Origin: JBJXGV01 sp046160485 | GTDB taxonomy: Bacteria > Orphanbacterota > Orphanbacteria > JBJXGV01 | Direction of reading: 5' to 3' | Assembly: GCA_046160485.1 (NCBI GenBank) | Contig: JBJXGV010000010.1 | Location: forward strand, 124,001-188,000 | DNA: 64,000 nucleotides | In this document: positions 45,423 through 54,770 of the stretch, one piece after another | Layout: every line of letters begins with the position of its first letter | Numbering within the stretch: the first letter of the stretch is position 1 | The notes under the pieces: model-generated | Databases searched by the model: none | The model's input: only the letters and a program-made list of their open reading frames with translations | Told to the model about the DNA's origin: nothing | Program-made: the position numbers and the translations under genes

Positions 45423-45654
45423 GACGTAGCCCCCAGGTGAGGCGCCGATCATACACCCATGCCAGCGCCAGCGCCTTCCCGCACGTGCCGAAGCGCCGCC
45501 GCCGACAACGAGATTGCCCTCGTCTCCACGCACACCTACACTCGCGCCGATCACGCGCTAAGGGTGATCGCACGAGACGAGTCCGGGCGCGCGCGCGGCC
45601 CGGCGCGCAGCGGGAGCACGAACATCCGATCGGCACGCGCCGCGCCGATCCGAC

Positions 45655-48234
45655 ATGGACGGGACTCTGAGCGACTCCGACGACATCCGCGATACTCGAT
45701 CCGTCCATGGCGGAGCCGAGAACGACGACACCGCTTCCGCGGATTTCCTGGCCCGAACGGGGAACGAGATCGGTCCATACCGCCTTCTCGACCGTGTCGG
45801 CAGCGGCGGCATGGGCGAGGTTTGGCGCGCCGAACAGACCAAACCCGTCAAGCGCATCGTCGCCCTGAAGCTCATCAAGGCGGGGATGGACTCGCGCGAC
45901 GTGATCGCGCGCTTCGAGGGTGAGCGGCAAGCGCTCGCGCTCATGGACCATCCCTGCATCGCCCGCGTCTTCGAGGCCGGCACGACGCCGGAGGGGCGGC
46001 CGTACTTCGCGATGGAGTACGTGGCGGGCAGGCCCATCACAGACTTCTGCGATCAGCGAAAGCTCAACACGCGCGAACGCCTCGCGCTCTTCCAGCAGTG
46101 CTGCGAAGGCGTGCAGCACGCGCATCAAAAGGCGGTCCTCCACCGCGATCTGAAGCCGAGCAACATCCTCGTCACCGATCTCGACGGCAAGCCGACGCCG
46201 AAAATCATCGACTTCGGAGTGGCCAAGGCGACGACACAGGCGTTGACCGACAGGAGCATGCACACGGCGGTGGGTCAGATGATCGGCACCGTCGAATACA
46301 TGAGTCCCGAGCAGGCCGATCCGACCGGCAACGATGTCGACACGCGCACCGATGTCTACAGCCTAGGGGTGATTCTCTACGAGTTGCTGGCGGGCGCGCT
46401 CCCGTTCGATTCGAAAGAGCTGCGGCGCGCCAGCGTCGAGGGAGTACGCGACCTCCTGCAGAATCGGGATCCCCTCAAACCGAGCGCACGGCTTTCGAGC
46501 CTCGGGGCGGAGACGAAGATCATCGCCGCACAGAGGCGCACCGATCCGCGCCGCCTCAACACCGAACTCAAGGGAGATCTCGACTGGATCGTGCTGCGCG
46601 CGATGGAGAAGGATCGCAGCCGGCGCTACGGCTCGCCGCGCGAACTGGCGCAGGACATCCAACGGCACGTCGAGAATCAGCCTGTGTTGGCCGGGCCGCC
46701 GAGCGCGCGCTACCGCGCGGCCAAGTTCGTGCGGCGTCACCGCGCCGGCGTGCTCGTGGCGTGCGCGACGGTGGCGGTGGTCGTCGCGTTCGCGGTGAAC
46801 GCCGCGCTTTCGGCCGAGCGCATCCGGCGCGAGCGCGACCGAGCCGAGGAGTCGGCCGCGAAAGCCCAAGCCATCAACGCCTTCTTGCAGGAGATGCTCC
46901 ACTCGGCGGATCCGTGGGCGGGGGGCGAACGCGATTTCACGGTGGCGCAAGCGCTCGACGCGGCGGCCAAGAATCTCGACACGGCGTTTCCGGGTCAACC
47001 GCTGCTCGAGGCCGACATGCGAGCGGTGATCGGGAGCACGTATCTGGCGCTCGGCAAGCTGCAGCCCGGCGCGGAGCAGACCCGGCGCGCGCTGGCGTTG
47101 CGCATCGATGCGCTCGGCCCGGACGCCCCCGAGGTCGCCGACCTCTGGGTGGGGATGGTCGAGGTTCACAAGACAAATCTCGATCACGATGAAGCCATCA
47201 AGGCCGCGCGGGAAGTCGTACGGATCCGGCGGCTGGGAAGTGCCCGGCCGGACTCGAGCGACGCGGACGCGCTGATCACACTCGCGCTCCGCCTGACCAC
47301 CGCGCGCCGGCACGCCGAGGGCGATTCGGTTCTCACGGTCGCCGAGCAGACACTTCAGGATCTCGGCGGAGACACTCGCTACCACCAGGCCATGGTCCTT
47401 GCGCTGCGCGCCCAACTCGCGGACGAGCAGTCGAGCGATCTGGTGGCCACCGACTCATTGATCGCCGAATCGATTCGCCTACACCGGGCCGTCGATCCCG
47501 ACGCCCCCCTTGTCGGCGTCGGCCTCAACAACCGCGCCGTCGCGCAAATGCAACTCGGAAACCTAGCGGGCGCACGTTCGCTCTTCGAGGAGACGCTTGT
47601 CTTTCACTCGCGCGTGCTGGGAGAGAATCACCCCAGCTACGCCTTGGCGCTCGAGAACCTCGCAAACGTCGACCTTCAGGAGAAGAAGTACGACGACGCT
47701 CTGGTAGCGCTGCAACGCGTGCGCGAGATCCGGGCGCGCAATCTGGGCGAGGATCACATCCAGGTCGCGAGGACCACGCAAAACATGGCGGTGGTCGCGT
47801 CGAGATCGGGGCAGGCGGAACGATCGTTGGAGCTGTTCGAAAGTGTCCTGCCGCTGTTTCGCTCCAAGCTCGGCGAGAACAACACGGAGACCGCGGCGTG
47901 CGAGCGAAACATGTCGGTCACGCTGCTCACCCTCGGGCGATATTCGGAGTGCGATCAGTTGCTTCGGCAGAGCATCGCAACCTTTCGCGAAGCGTACGGC
48001 GACGATCACGTCCAAGTCGCGCGCGCACGCTTCGAGCTGGGGCGCAGCCTGAGTGTGCAGGAGCGATGGCAGGATGCCGCGGAGATGGTGGCGCTAGCGC
48101 TACCGATCCTGCGAGCGAGCGAAGGCGACACAACGAAGCGGACGCAAGACGCGGCAGCGATCCTCGTGAAGGCGTACGAGAAGCTCGGGCGCGGCGCGGA
48201 CGCGGAGGAATGGCGGGGAATCGCCGCGCAGTAG
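45655..48234 (+). CDS. Serine/threonine protein kinase with membrane helix and TPR C-terminus
   Basis: 859 aa. Kinase domain about 41-345: glycine loop GSGGMGEV (49-56), Lys72, HRDLKPSN (163-170), DFG (186-188), GTVEYMSPEQ. One membrane helix at about 364-385, then a coiled region and about eight TPR repeats with the N-HP/HxxVAxxxxNLAxxxxxxGxxxEA rhythm (for example NHPSYALALENLANVDLQEKKYDDAL). The layout is common in kinase-rich bacteria: intracellular kinase, extracytoplasmic TPR protein-binding domain. Targets unknown. It stands alone between a divergent and a convergent gene. Confidence 0.92.
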   Translation: MDGTLSDSDDIRDTRSVHGGAENDDTASADFLARTGNEIGPYRLLDRVGSGGMGEVWRAEQTKPVKRIVALKLIKAGMDSRDVIARFEGERQALALMDHPCIARVFEAGTTPEGRPYFAMEYVAGRPITDFCDQRKLNTRERLALFQQCCEGVQHAHQKAVLHRDLKPSNILVTDLDGKPTPKIIDFGVAKATTQALTDRSMHTAVGQMIGTVEYMSPEQADPTGNDVDTRTDVYSLGVILYELLAGALPFDSKELRRASVEGVRDLLQNRDPLKPSARLSSLGAETKIIAAQRRTDPRRLNTELKGDLDWIVLRAMEKDRSRRYGSPRELAQDIQRHVENQPVLAGPPSARYRAAKFVRRHRAGVLVACATVAVVVAFAVNAALSAERIRRERDRAEESAAKAQAINAFLQEMLHSADPWAGGERDFTVAQALDAAAKNLDTAFPGQPLLEADMRAVIGSTYLALGKLQPGAEQTRRALALRIDALGPDAPEVADLWVGMVEVHKTNLDHDEAIKAAREVVRIRRLGSARPDSSDADALITLALRLTTARRHAEGDSVLTVAEQTLQDLGGDTRYHQAMVLALRAQLADEQSSDLVATDSLIAESIRLHRAVDPDAPLVGVGLNNRAVAQMQLGNLAGARSLFEETLVFHSRVLGENHPSYALALENLANVDLQEKKYDDALVALQRVREIRARNLGEDHIQVARTTQNMAVVASRSGQAERSLELFESVLPLFRSKLGENNTETAACERNMSVTLLTLGRYSECDQLLRQSIATFREAYGDDHVQVARARFELGRSLSVQERWQDAAEMVALALPILRASEGDTTKRTQDAAAILVKAYEKLGRGADAEEWRGIAAQ

Positions 48235-48290
48235 CGCGCGCCCCGACAAGGCCGCGCGACCCCACCCCGGAGAACTCGCGCCAGCCGCGA

Positions 48291-49259
48291 TCAGTACGCG
48301 GCCTCCCACGCGCCGGACGGTGCGCGCACGACGACGATCTGCGGAGGAAACGCCGTCGCGAACGCCATGCCGATGCACATCTGGATCTCGGGGTCTTCGA
48401 TCTTCTCGAACGCGGACATGTCCTCGGGCACGAAGAGATTTCCGTCCTTCGCGCGAATCACCACCGCGGGTCCGCCGGTCGTAACGATGTCGAGATCCGC
48501 CGGCTTCGGCGCCGCGATGCGCGCGCCCGCCGCATACGCCGCGTCGAGACACTTCGCCTCCTTCATGCCCGTGATGTCCATCTCGGTGTTCGCTTCGAGG
48601 AGCGCGTAGAACGCGGCGAAGTCCGGCTTGAACATCTCGATGCGCTGCGCGACGAGCGCCGTGAGTGCCTTCTTGTCTGCGTCCGTGAGCGCCGTCACAG
48701 CGGCGTAGTGATGCCACGGCATGTCCGCCGCGAAATCCGCCATGAACTCGCGCTCGAAGACGACCTTGCCCTTCGCTTCCTTGTCGTCGACGCCCGCGTC
48801 GCTCATGTTCGTCGACGAATAGCTGCCGTCGCTCCCCTCCTCGGTGCTCTCGTCCATCACCGACGCCCACGCGAGCCGCGCGCGGTACGCCTTGCTCGCG
48901 CTCTTCGGCTCGAACTCGATGCGCAGCGTGTTCTTCCCCTTGCGCAGCGCGCCGCCGCACGACTCGACCGGCAGCCACACCGAGGGCGAAATCTCGCGCT
49001 CGTCGAAGAGCACCGGCAGTTCCTGTTCGGTCACCTCTTGCACGGCGTACGGAATGTTGTTGATGAAAACGCGCGCCATACCGGCGACTGTTTGGACTTC
49101 GTCGTCGGTGGCCGCGTCGCCGACGTACGGCGTGAAATTGAACTCGACGTTGATGACGTTCGCGGCCGCGACGGGGCGAACGCCCGCGCCGACGCCCGCC
49201 GTCAGCGCCGCCACCACCGAGCCGATCACGAGTGCGGCGGCCATAGGATTCTTGTGCAT
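48291..49259 (-). CDS. Exported protein of unknown function
   Basis: 322 aa from ATG 49259 (ACAGGAGGCACTTCG upstream). Signal peptide about 1-33. The N-terminal domain is beta-rich (INVEFNFTPYVGD; RVFINNIPYAVQEV; GKNTLRIEFEPKS) and looks like a carbohydrate- or Ig-like module; the middle is helical and charged. The C-terminal section (FVPEDMSAFEKIEDPEIQM; FPPQIVVVRAPSGAW) is not familiar. No catalytic pattern was seen and the neighbours give no clue. Confidence 0.7.
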   Translation of the reverse strand: MHKNPMAAALVIGSVVAALTAGVGAGVRPVAAANVINVEFNFTPYVGDAATDDEVQTVAGMARVFINNIPYAVQEVTEQELPVLFDEREISPSVWLPVESCGGALRKGKNTLRIEFEPKSASKAYRARLAWASVMDESTEEGSDGSYSSTNMSDAGVDDKEAKGKVVFEREFMADFAADMPWHHYAAVTALTDADKKALTALVAQRIEMFKPDFAAFYALLEANTEMDITGMKEAKCLDAAYAAGARIAAPKPADLDIVTTGGPAVVIRAKDGNLFVPEDMSAFEKIEDPEIQMCIGMAFATAFPPQIVVVRAPSGAWEAAY

Positions 49260-49380
49260 CGAAGTGCCTCCTGTTTGAGTTGCGAATTCACCATCAAGAA
49301 AACGTCGCGCGCCGGCCGAACCGCACACGCATCACACGCATCTTTGTGAGGCGCGAGCACGGCAGCGCGCCAGCGCGGTA

Positions 49381-50223
49381 TCAGAATCGAAGCGAGAGGC
49401 AACTCAAGCCGCCGTCCATTTTCTCGAACTCGGACATCGGGAGGGCGAGAGTCGCGTAGCCGAGCGCGCGGAGCATGGAGTCGAATCGCGGGAAGCCCTC
49501 GGCGATGAACACGCGATCGTTGATGCGCACGCAGTTCGCCGCGTACTCCTCGCCGGCGGGGACGCGCACCAGCTCGAGGTCACGGCCGAGTTCGCTCGCG
49601 ATGCCGAGTCCGCGAGCGAGGTCGGTCGCGTGATCCGCAAGGGCGTCGACAACGACGAGCCGCGCGTCGCCGAGGAACGCAATCCCGCTCTTCAGATGCA
49701 GGAGCGACGCGATCCCGCGAATGTCGATCGTCACAGCGGCGATGTCGCGGCGCGCGAACCACGCGGCGGCTTGGAGCGCGCCCTCCGCGTTCGTGCGCTC
49801 GGAGATTCCGATGAACGCGCGGCGCCCGGCCTCGCAGACATCGCCGCCGTCGAGCGTGCCGGGCGGCTCGATCGCGGTGATTGCGGCGTTCGCGTTGCGC
49901 GTGGCACCGGCGCCGCGCGTCGCAAAAGCGCGGGCGAGCGCGTCGCGAATGCCCTCGACCTCGCCGGCGCGGCTCGGCGCGCCCGGCCGCGTGATGAGCG
50001 CCGCGCCCGCCGCCACGAGCGCCGCATCCTCGACGAACGTCGCGTCCGGGAAGCGCGGGTCGGGCGCAAGCCGCGTGAGCACGAGCCCGCACGCCTCGAG
50101 CGCCGCGCAGTACCGCTCGTGCTGCGCGAGCGCCAGCGCGAAGTCAGGCGCGCCCTTCGCGCTCGTGGTTAACCCGTCCGCAAAGTTCGCGCTCGGCGGC
50201 CGCACGATCGCACGTGTGTACAT
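49381..50223 (-). CDS. Dimethylarginine dimethylaminohydrolase-like amidinotransferase-superfamily enzyme
   Basis: 280 aa from ATG 50223; a GTG at 50226 is an alternative. The superfamily active site is present: FVEDAALV (acidic residue), PGTLDGGDVCE, LLHLKSG (catalytic His about 171), and Cys275 in MDGGLSCLSLRF at the C-terminus. These enzymes hydrolyse methylated arginine to citrulline plus methylamine; arginine deiminase-like activity is the alternative. It is downstream of the HNH endonuclease gene by 18 bases. Confidence 0.87.
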   Translation of the reverse strand: MYTRAIVRPPSANFADGLTTSAKGAPDFALALAQHERYCAALEACGLVLTRLAPDPRFPDATFVEDAALVAAGAALITRPGAPSRAGEVEGIRDALARAFATRGAGATRNANAAITAIEPPGTLDGGDVCEAGRRAFIGISERTNAEGALQAAAWFARRDIAAVTIDIRGIASLLHLKSGIAFLGDARLVVVDALADHATDLARGLGIASELGRDLELVRVPAGEEYAANCVRINDRVFIAEGFPRFDSMLRALGYATLALPMSEFEKMDGGLSCLSLRF

Positions 50224-50241
50224 CACCGGTACGGCTCCAAT

Positions 50242-51171
50242 CTAGCCCGCCCTTCGGAACATGTCATAGCGCTCCTCCAGGTACCGCCGGCCCGGCTGCA
50301 GCAGCGGCTGCCGCGGAAGGGCCGCCAGCGACTGCCCCTGCAGCGCCTGAAGGCCGTGCCGGAGCATCGGGCCATCATGCTCTTCGAGGATCTCGCGCCT
50401 GATCTCGATCACGAGGTCGGGCCGTATCCCAAGAATATGTTTGTCGAACGCGGCGTGATGCAGTTTACAGAGCGCCAGCCCGTTGGGCACGACAGGGTCG
50501 CCGGCGGGGCGACTGTCCGGAACGATGTGTGCGGCGTCGAGGAGTTCCTTGTGACGCAGCCGGCAGACCGCGCAACGCTCGAGGTAGGCGCGCAGCACCC
50601 GGTCGCGAAACGCCGCCTGGTGAAGCCGCTGCACCGTCACGCGCGTGATATAGGCGCGCCGGGCGTCCACGGCATGCGGTTGCTCGTACGCGCCGTCCGC
50701 CGCCGCGAGCCGAGATTCATCGAAGCTCACTTTGAACGTGAGACCCCACGGGTCATCGCCGGCAACGAACGCCGGGTAGACCGGCAGGTACTCGCCCGCG
50801 CTGACTCCAAACATGTAGATGAGCGGCACGCGATTCTTCATCGCCAGCCGCAGCGCGCGGTTGTCACGATGATCGGGATCGGTGCCTCGGTAGCGATAGT
50901 TGAGTTGGCCCGCGCCATCGATGGCATCCTCGTACGGCGGCTTTCGTCCCGGCGCCGGCGGCGCGGTCGCGATGCTGAGCGGCATTTCGGGAAGCACGCG
51001 CGGCTTCCAAATCCCGGACTGGCCAATGAGGCAGACACGCTCACCGCGAAACTGGAAGCCCTCCGTCAGCAAGTTCCAAGGCAAGACATCGCCGTGCGTG
51101 CCTCGAGCCTCGTCGAGGAAAGCGAATGCGGCAAGACGAACTTGTGAATCGATTTCCGAGGAGTCGCTCAT
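50242..51171 (-). CDS. HNH endonuclease, possible modification-dependent restriction enzyme
   Basis: 309 aa from ATG 51171. The C-terminal third has an HNH_2-type nuclease: CAVC...AAHIVPDSRPAGDPVVPNGLALCKLHHAAFDKHIL, with two paired Cys, His of HIVP, Asn of PNGLALC and His of KLHH. The N-terminal 200 residues (GIWKPRVLPEMPLSIATAP; LNYRYRGTDPDHRDNRAL; YMFGVSAGEYLPVYPAFV) have an SRA/PUA-like feel, as in type IV enzymes that cut modified DNA. No methyltransferase is adjacent. The substrate preference is inference. Confidence 0.8.
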   Translation of the reverse strand: MSDSSEIDSQVRLAAFAFLDEARGTHGDVLPWNLLTEGFQFRGERVCLIGQSGIWKPRVLPEMPLSIATAPPAPGRKPPYEDAIDGAGQLNYRYRGTDPDHRDNRALRLAMKNRVPLIYMFGVSAGEYLPVYPAFVAGDDPWGLTFKVSFDESRLAAADGAYEQPHAVDARRAYITRVTVQRLHQAAFRDRVLRAYLERCAVCRLRHKELLDAAHIVPDSRPAGDPVVPNGLALCKLHHAAFDKHILGIRPDLVIEIRREILEEHDGPMLRHGLQALQGQSLAALPRQPLLQPGRRYLEERYDMFRRAG

Positions 51172-51350
51172 CCTGAGTGGGCCCCACGATACTCGCTGGC
51201 GCGCGCGGCGCGCCAGGAGGAATCGGACGCGCCAACCTTCGAGGCGCGCGCAGAACTCCTTCACGCCGCAATCAGTTGCGTTTCGATCGCCGGGCAAGCT
51301 ACCGTCGCGCCGAGCGCAATCCGACCACGATCCGGAGGCAAACCACAGTC

Positions 51351-53483
51351 TTGCGTGACAGAATCGAGAGCCGCGGTTGGGTCGCGGGCGTCGTGCCGGC
51401 CGCGATCGCCGGCGCCGCGGCACTGGCGCTGTACGCGCGGACGCTCGCGCCGACGGTGACGCTCACCGACAGCGGCGCGCTGATCCTTGCGGCGCACGAA
51501 CTCGGCGTTGCGCATCCGCCCGGCTTTCCGACGTACACGTTGCTCGCGCGGCTCGCGACGCTCTTGCCGTTCGGCGGCGTGGCGGCGCGCGTTAATTTCG
51601 CGTCGGCGATCTTCGCGGCGCTCGCGGCGGGAGTCGCCGTACTTGTTGCGGCGGAGGCGATCGCGGCGGCGCGGGCGGGCGATCGGTGGGGGCGCCACGC
51701 GCGGCAACACGCGAGCGGCGATGCGCGCGCGGGTGCGCCAGCGAGCGGACGATCGCGTACGCGAGCGCTCGCGGCGGTCTCCGCCCTCGCCGCCGGCCTC
51801 GCGCTCGCGACATCGCGCACACTCTGGAACTACGCGACCGTCGCCGAGGTCTACGCGCTCAACATCCTCGCGATGCTCGCGACGCTGCTCATCGTGCTGC
51901 GCTGGCGCGCGCAGCGAGGCGCGCCGCTTGCGGCCGCATCGGACTCGGCCGCCGCGACGGCGGAAGCGCGAGAGCCAAGCGTTCAGAGCGCCGCGCGCGC
52001 AGCAACGCGCAACCCGCGCCTCCTCATCCTCGCCGGATTCGTCTTCGGGCTCGCGCTCGGCGTGCATCACGCGACCGCTGCGCTCATCGTGCCGAGCATC
52101 GCGCTTCTCATCGCCACGCGCCCGCACCGCGCGGGCCGCGTGGCGCACAACGCCGACGACCGCCTCGCCCCGCGCACGCTCATCGCTGCCGCCATCGCCG
52201 CGCTCGCCGGCCTTTCGATCTACGCGTATCTGCCGATCGCCGCCGCGCGCCTTCCCGTTCTCGACTGGGGCGACCCGCGCACGCTCGAGCGCTTCTGGTG
52301 GCACGTGAGCGGATGGCAGTACCGATTCCAGCTTGGCGCGTCGGGCGTCGCGTTCTCGCAGGAGCTGCGAGCCTTCGTCGCACTGGTCGCGCGCGAGTTC
52401 GGCCCCGCGTGGTTCCCCGCCGTGCCGCTTCTCGCGCTTGCGGGCCTCTTCGTGCTTTGGCGCGCCGACCGCGGCCTCGCCGCTGCGCTCGCGCTTCTCG
52501 TCGCCGCGAACGTCGCGTGCACGCTCGTCTACCACGTGAAGGAGGACCGCGACGCGTACTTCTTGCCGACGTTCGCCGCACTCGCGATCGCGGCCGCCGT
52601 CGGGCTCGACGCGCTCATGCGTCGCGCGCGAAACGCCATCGTCGTCGCCGCCGCGATTCTCGTCGCCGCGCCCGCACTCGTCGCGCACTTCCCTCTTCGC
52701 GACCGGAGCCGCGACACGATCGCGCGCGACTACGACATGAACACGCTCGCCTCCGTCGCGCCGAACGGCGTCGTCATCACGGGCGACTGGCATCTCTACT
52801 CGTCGCTGCTCTACACGCAGAAGGTCGAAGGCGTGCGGCCGGACGTCACCGTCATCGACTTCACGCAGCTTTGGCGCACGTGGTACGTCGAGGCGCTTCT
52901 GCGCGCGAGCCCCGCCGTCGTCGCGCCCGCACGCGCCGAACTCGACGCGTTCTTCGCCGAGATGCGCGTTTGGGAGCGCGGCCCCGCCGCGTACGACGCG
53001 GACCCGATGCGCCGCGGCGCCATCGACGCGCGCTTCCACGAATTCATGCTCGCGTTCGTGCGCGCGCACGCGCGAGGCGGCGCCGTCTACATCACGACCG
53101 ATGTCGCGACGAAATTCGGCGGGCCGATCGCGAACCTGATCAAGGCGATTGCGAGCGAGTTCGCGTTCGTTCCGGAGGGACTCACGCTGCAGATCACGCC
53201 GGATCGGGAGTTTCGCGCGGACGCGAACGCGACGCCGCCGCTCGCGCTCGAGAGCCTCGTCAACGCGCGCGCCGCGCGCCGCGATCCGGAGAGCGTCGTC
53301 GCGCAAACAATCGTCCCCGCGTACGTCGGCGCATTCGGAATGCGAGCGACCTACCTCGCGGGGCACGGCGCGTTCGACGCGGCGCTCGCGACGGTCGACC
53401 GAGCGCTCGCCCTGGCGCCCGCCGACCCGCAATCGCTGAAGATGCGCGCGCAGATCGAAACCGCGCGCGCCGCGAACCGCTAA
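51351..53483 (+). CDS. DUF2723-type membrane protein (protein O-mannosyltransferase-like)
   Basis: 710 aa from TTG 51351, preceded by GGAGG; no better start is near, though the frame is open upstream. The hallmark LTDSGALILAAHELGVAHPPGFP (about 35-57) matches the DUF2723 signature, and about eleven helices follow. The C-terminal 250 residues are soluble, include NGVVITGDWHLYSSLLY, and end with a TPR-like pair (AALATVDRALALAPADPQSL). These proteins are GT-C-like; substrate unknown. It is divergent from the HNH gene. Confidence 0.83.
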   Translation: MRDRIESRGWVAGVVPAAIAGAAALALYARTLAPTVTLTDSGALILAAHELGVAHPPGFPTYTLLARLATLLPFGGVAARVNFASAIFAALAAGVAVLVAAEAIAAARAGDRWGRHARQHASGDARAGAPASGRSRTRALAAVSALAAGLALATSRTLWNYATVAEVYALNILAMLATLLIVLRWRAQRGAPLAAASDSAAATAEAREPSVQSAARAATRNPRLLILAGFVFGLALGVHHATAALIVPSIALLIATRPHRAGRVAHNADDRLAPRTLIAAAIAALAGLSIYAYLPIAAARLPVLDWGDPRTLERFWWHVSGWQYRFQLGASGVAFSQELRAFVALVAREFGPAWFPAVPLLALAGLFVLWRADRGLAAALALLVAANVACTLVYHVKEDRDAYFLPTFAALAIAAAVGLDALMRRARNAIVVAAAILVAAPALVAHFPLRDRSRDTIARDYDMNTLASVAPNGVVITGDWHLYSSLLYTQKVEGVRPDVTVIDFTQLWRTWYVEALLRASPAVVAPARAELDAFFAEMRVWERGPAAYDADPMRRGAIDARFHEFMLAFVRAHARGGAVYITTDVATKFGGPIANLIKAIASEFAFVPEGLTLQITPDREFRADANATPPLALESLVNARAARRDPESVVAQTIVPAYVGAFGMRATYLAGHGAFDAALATVDRALALAPADPQSLKMRAQIETARAANR

Positions 53484-53492
53484 GCGCCCCGC

Positions 53493-53562
53493 GCGTCTGG
53501 CGTCTGGCGTCCGGCGACTTGCGTCTTGCGTCTGGCGTCTGGCGTCCGGCGCCTTGCGTCGC
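53493..53562. repeat. Ten degenerate tandem heptamers GCGTCTG in a 35-bp double period
   Basis: Ten consecutive 7-base units (consensus GCGTCTG) run from 53493 to 53562. Units 1-5 and 6-10 are near-identical copies of a 35-base block (53493-53527 and 53528-53562). It lies 10 bases after the stop at 53483, in a 307-base gap; the rest of that gap has only a weak hairpin (53657-53671) and the ribosome-binding site of the next gene. Confidence 0.85.
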
Positions 53563-53790
53563 CTCGCGTGTCGCACGGCGCCCCCCGCGCGGATCGCCCG
53601 CCGCCCGCGCGGCTTTCGTCACACCGCGCGCAATCCACGCCGGCTCCGCAAATAGCTCCGGGCAACGCCCGGCCCCGGTCCGTTTTCAGAATTCATACCT
53701 GTCCCGTGGAGCCGCCCGCGGCCCAACACCACATCCACCCTCGCCCGCGCGCTCCACCCCAAGCTCTCTTCCCGCAAGGAGGCGCCCGCA

Positions 53791-54651
53791 ATGAAACGCA
53801 GTCCACGAAACCCTTCGCTCGCCGCACTCGCGCTCGTCGCCGGCATCATCGCGGCGGCCGCGACGATGGCCCTCGCCCCCTCCACCGCGAACGCCGGACG
53901 CTGCACCGGCACCTGCGGCGACGGCTCGACGTTCGACAAGCCAGCATCGACGTGCGACGCGTGCCGCATGCTCCAATGTCCGCGCACGTGCAAGCTCGAA
54001 GGCGTCACGACGTGTCTCTGGTGCAACCGCACCGCGCAGGTCGCGCCGCAGCAAACCGGATCCACGCAAACCGTGCGGCTCGGACCGAATCCCAACAACC
54101 CCGGCGCGCCGACGGGCCCCATCCAGGGCGGCGGCACGACGATTCTCATTCCCCGAACGCCGCTCGACGGCCCGCGCGGCACCGTGATCGTGCCGATCGA
54201 AATCGTCTCTCTGTCGCTCACGAGCATCTCGCCGATCATCGGCCCGGGCGAGGTTCGCAAGTGGGAAGTTCTGCCATCGCTCGGCGAGATGGAAAATGTG
54301 ATCCCGGATGTCGACTTCCCGACCCAGAGTTTCTTCGACGTATTCTTCGAGTACGACTTCCCCGCGTTCCCCCGCCCGCTTCACAACACGGTGGCGATTC
54401 GCTACCAGGTGACGATGCGGTCGGACGATCCGATCGCGCAGGAAGCGATCGGCGAAGCGCCCGTGACGTGGCCGATCACGAATGGCCCGATTCCGCTCGC
54501 CGATCCCGACGGCGTGATTCAGGCGTGGATTCTCGACGGCTCGATGACGATCGTCTTCGCGGGCGACGACGGGACCGGCATTCCGCTTCCGCCCGAGCCT
54601 GCGGCCACCGTGTCCGAGAGTTGGGGCCATGTGAAGAGTCTCTATCGATAG
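53791..54651 (+). CDS. Exported Cys-rich protein with WGxVKxLYR C-terminus
   Basis: 286 aa, AAGGAGGCGCCC upstream of ATG 53791. Signal peptide about 1-35 (ANA-GR). A Cys cluster at about 38-78 holds nine cysteines (CTGTCGDGS; CDACRMLQCPRTC; CLWCN). A low-complexity Pro/Gly linker precedes a beta-rich domain (VIVPIEIVSLSLTSISPI). It ends VSESWGHVKSLYR. No family was recognised. The tail matches the exported protein at 39484-40227. A terminator-like hairpin follows. Confidence 0.68.
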   Translation: MKRSPRNPSLAALALVAGIIAAAATMALAPSTANAGRCTGTCGDGSTFDKPASTCDACRMLQCPRTCKLEGVTTCLWCNRTAQVAPQQTGSTQTVRLGPNPNNPGAPTGPIQGGGTTILIPRTPLDGPRGTVIVPIEIVSLSLTSISPIIGPGEVRKWEVLPSLGEMENVIPDVDFPTQSFFDVFFEYDFPAFPRPLHNTVAIRYQVTMRSDDPIAQEAIGEAPVTWPITNGPIPLADPDGVIQAWILDGSMTIVFAGDDGTGIPLPPEPAATVSESWGHVKSLYR

Positions 54652-54693
54652 CCGGCACGCGCCGCGAACGGGCGCGGCATCCGGCAACTCGAG

Positions 54694-54720
54694 AAGGCGG
54701 CGCGCGCGACGTGCCGCCTT
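54694..54720. terminator. Bidirectional terminator between convergent genes
   Basis: An 8-bp perfect stem (54694-54701 with 54713-54720) with an 11-base loop lies between the stop at 54651 and the DUF420 gene end at 54771. AA and TT flank the stem, so it could act in both directions. Confidence 0.55.
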
Positions 54721-54770
54721 CGCGCGTCAGGCGGCCAACGTGAGCGCCTCGCCGAACGCCGACACGCGGA

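Noticed and set aside
53493..53562. CRISPR array
   Set aside because: Units are 7 bases and directly adjacent; there are no spacers and no cas genes in the window.
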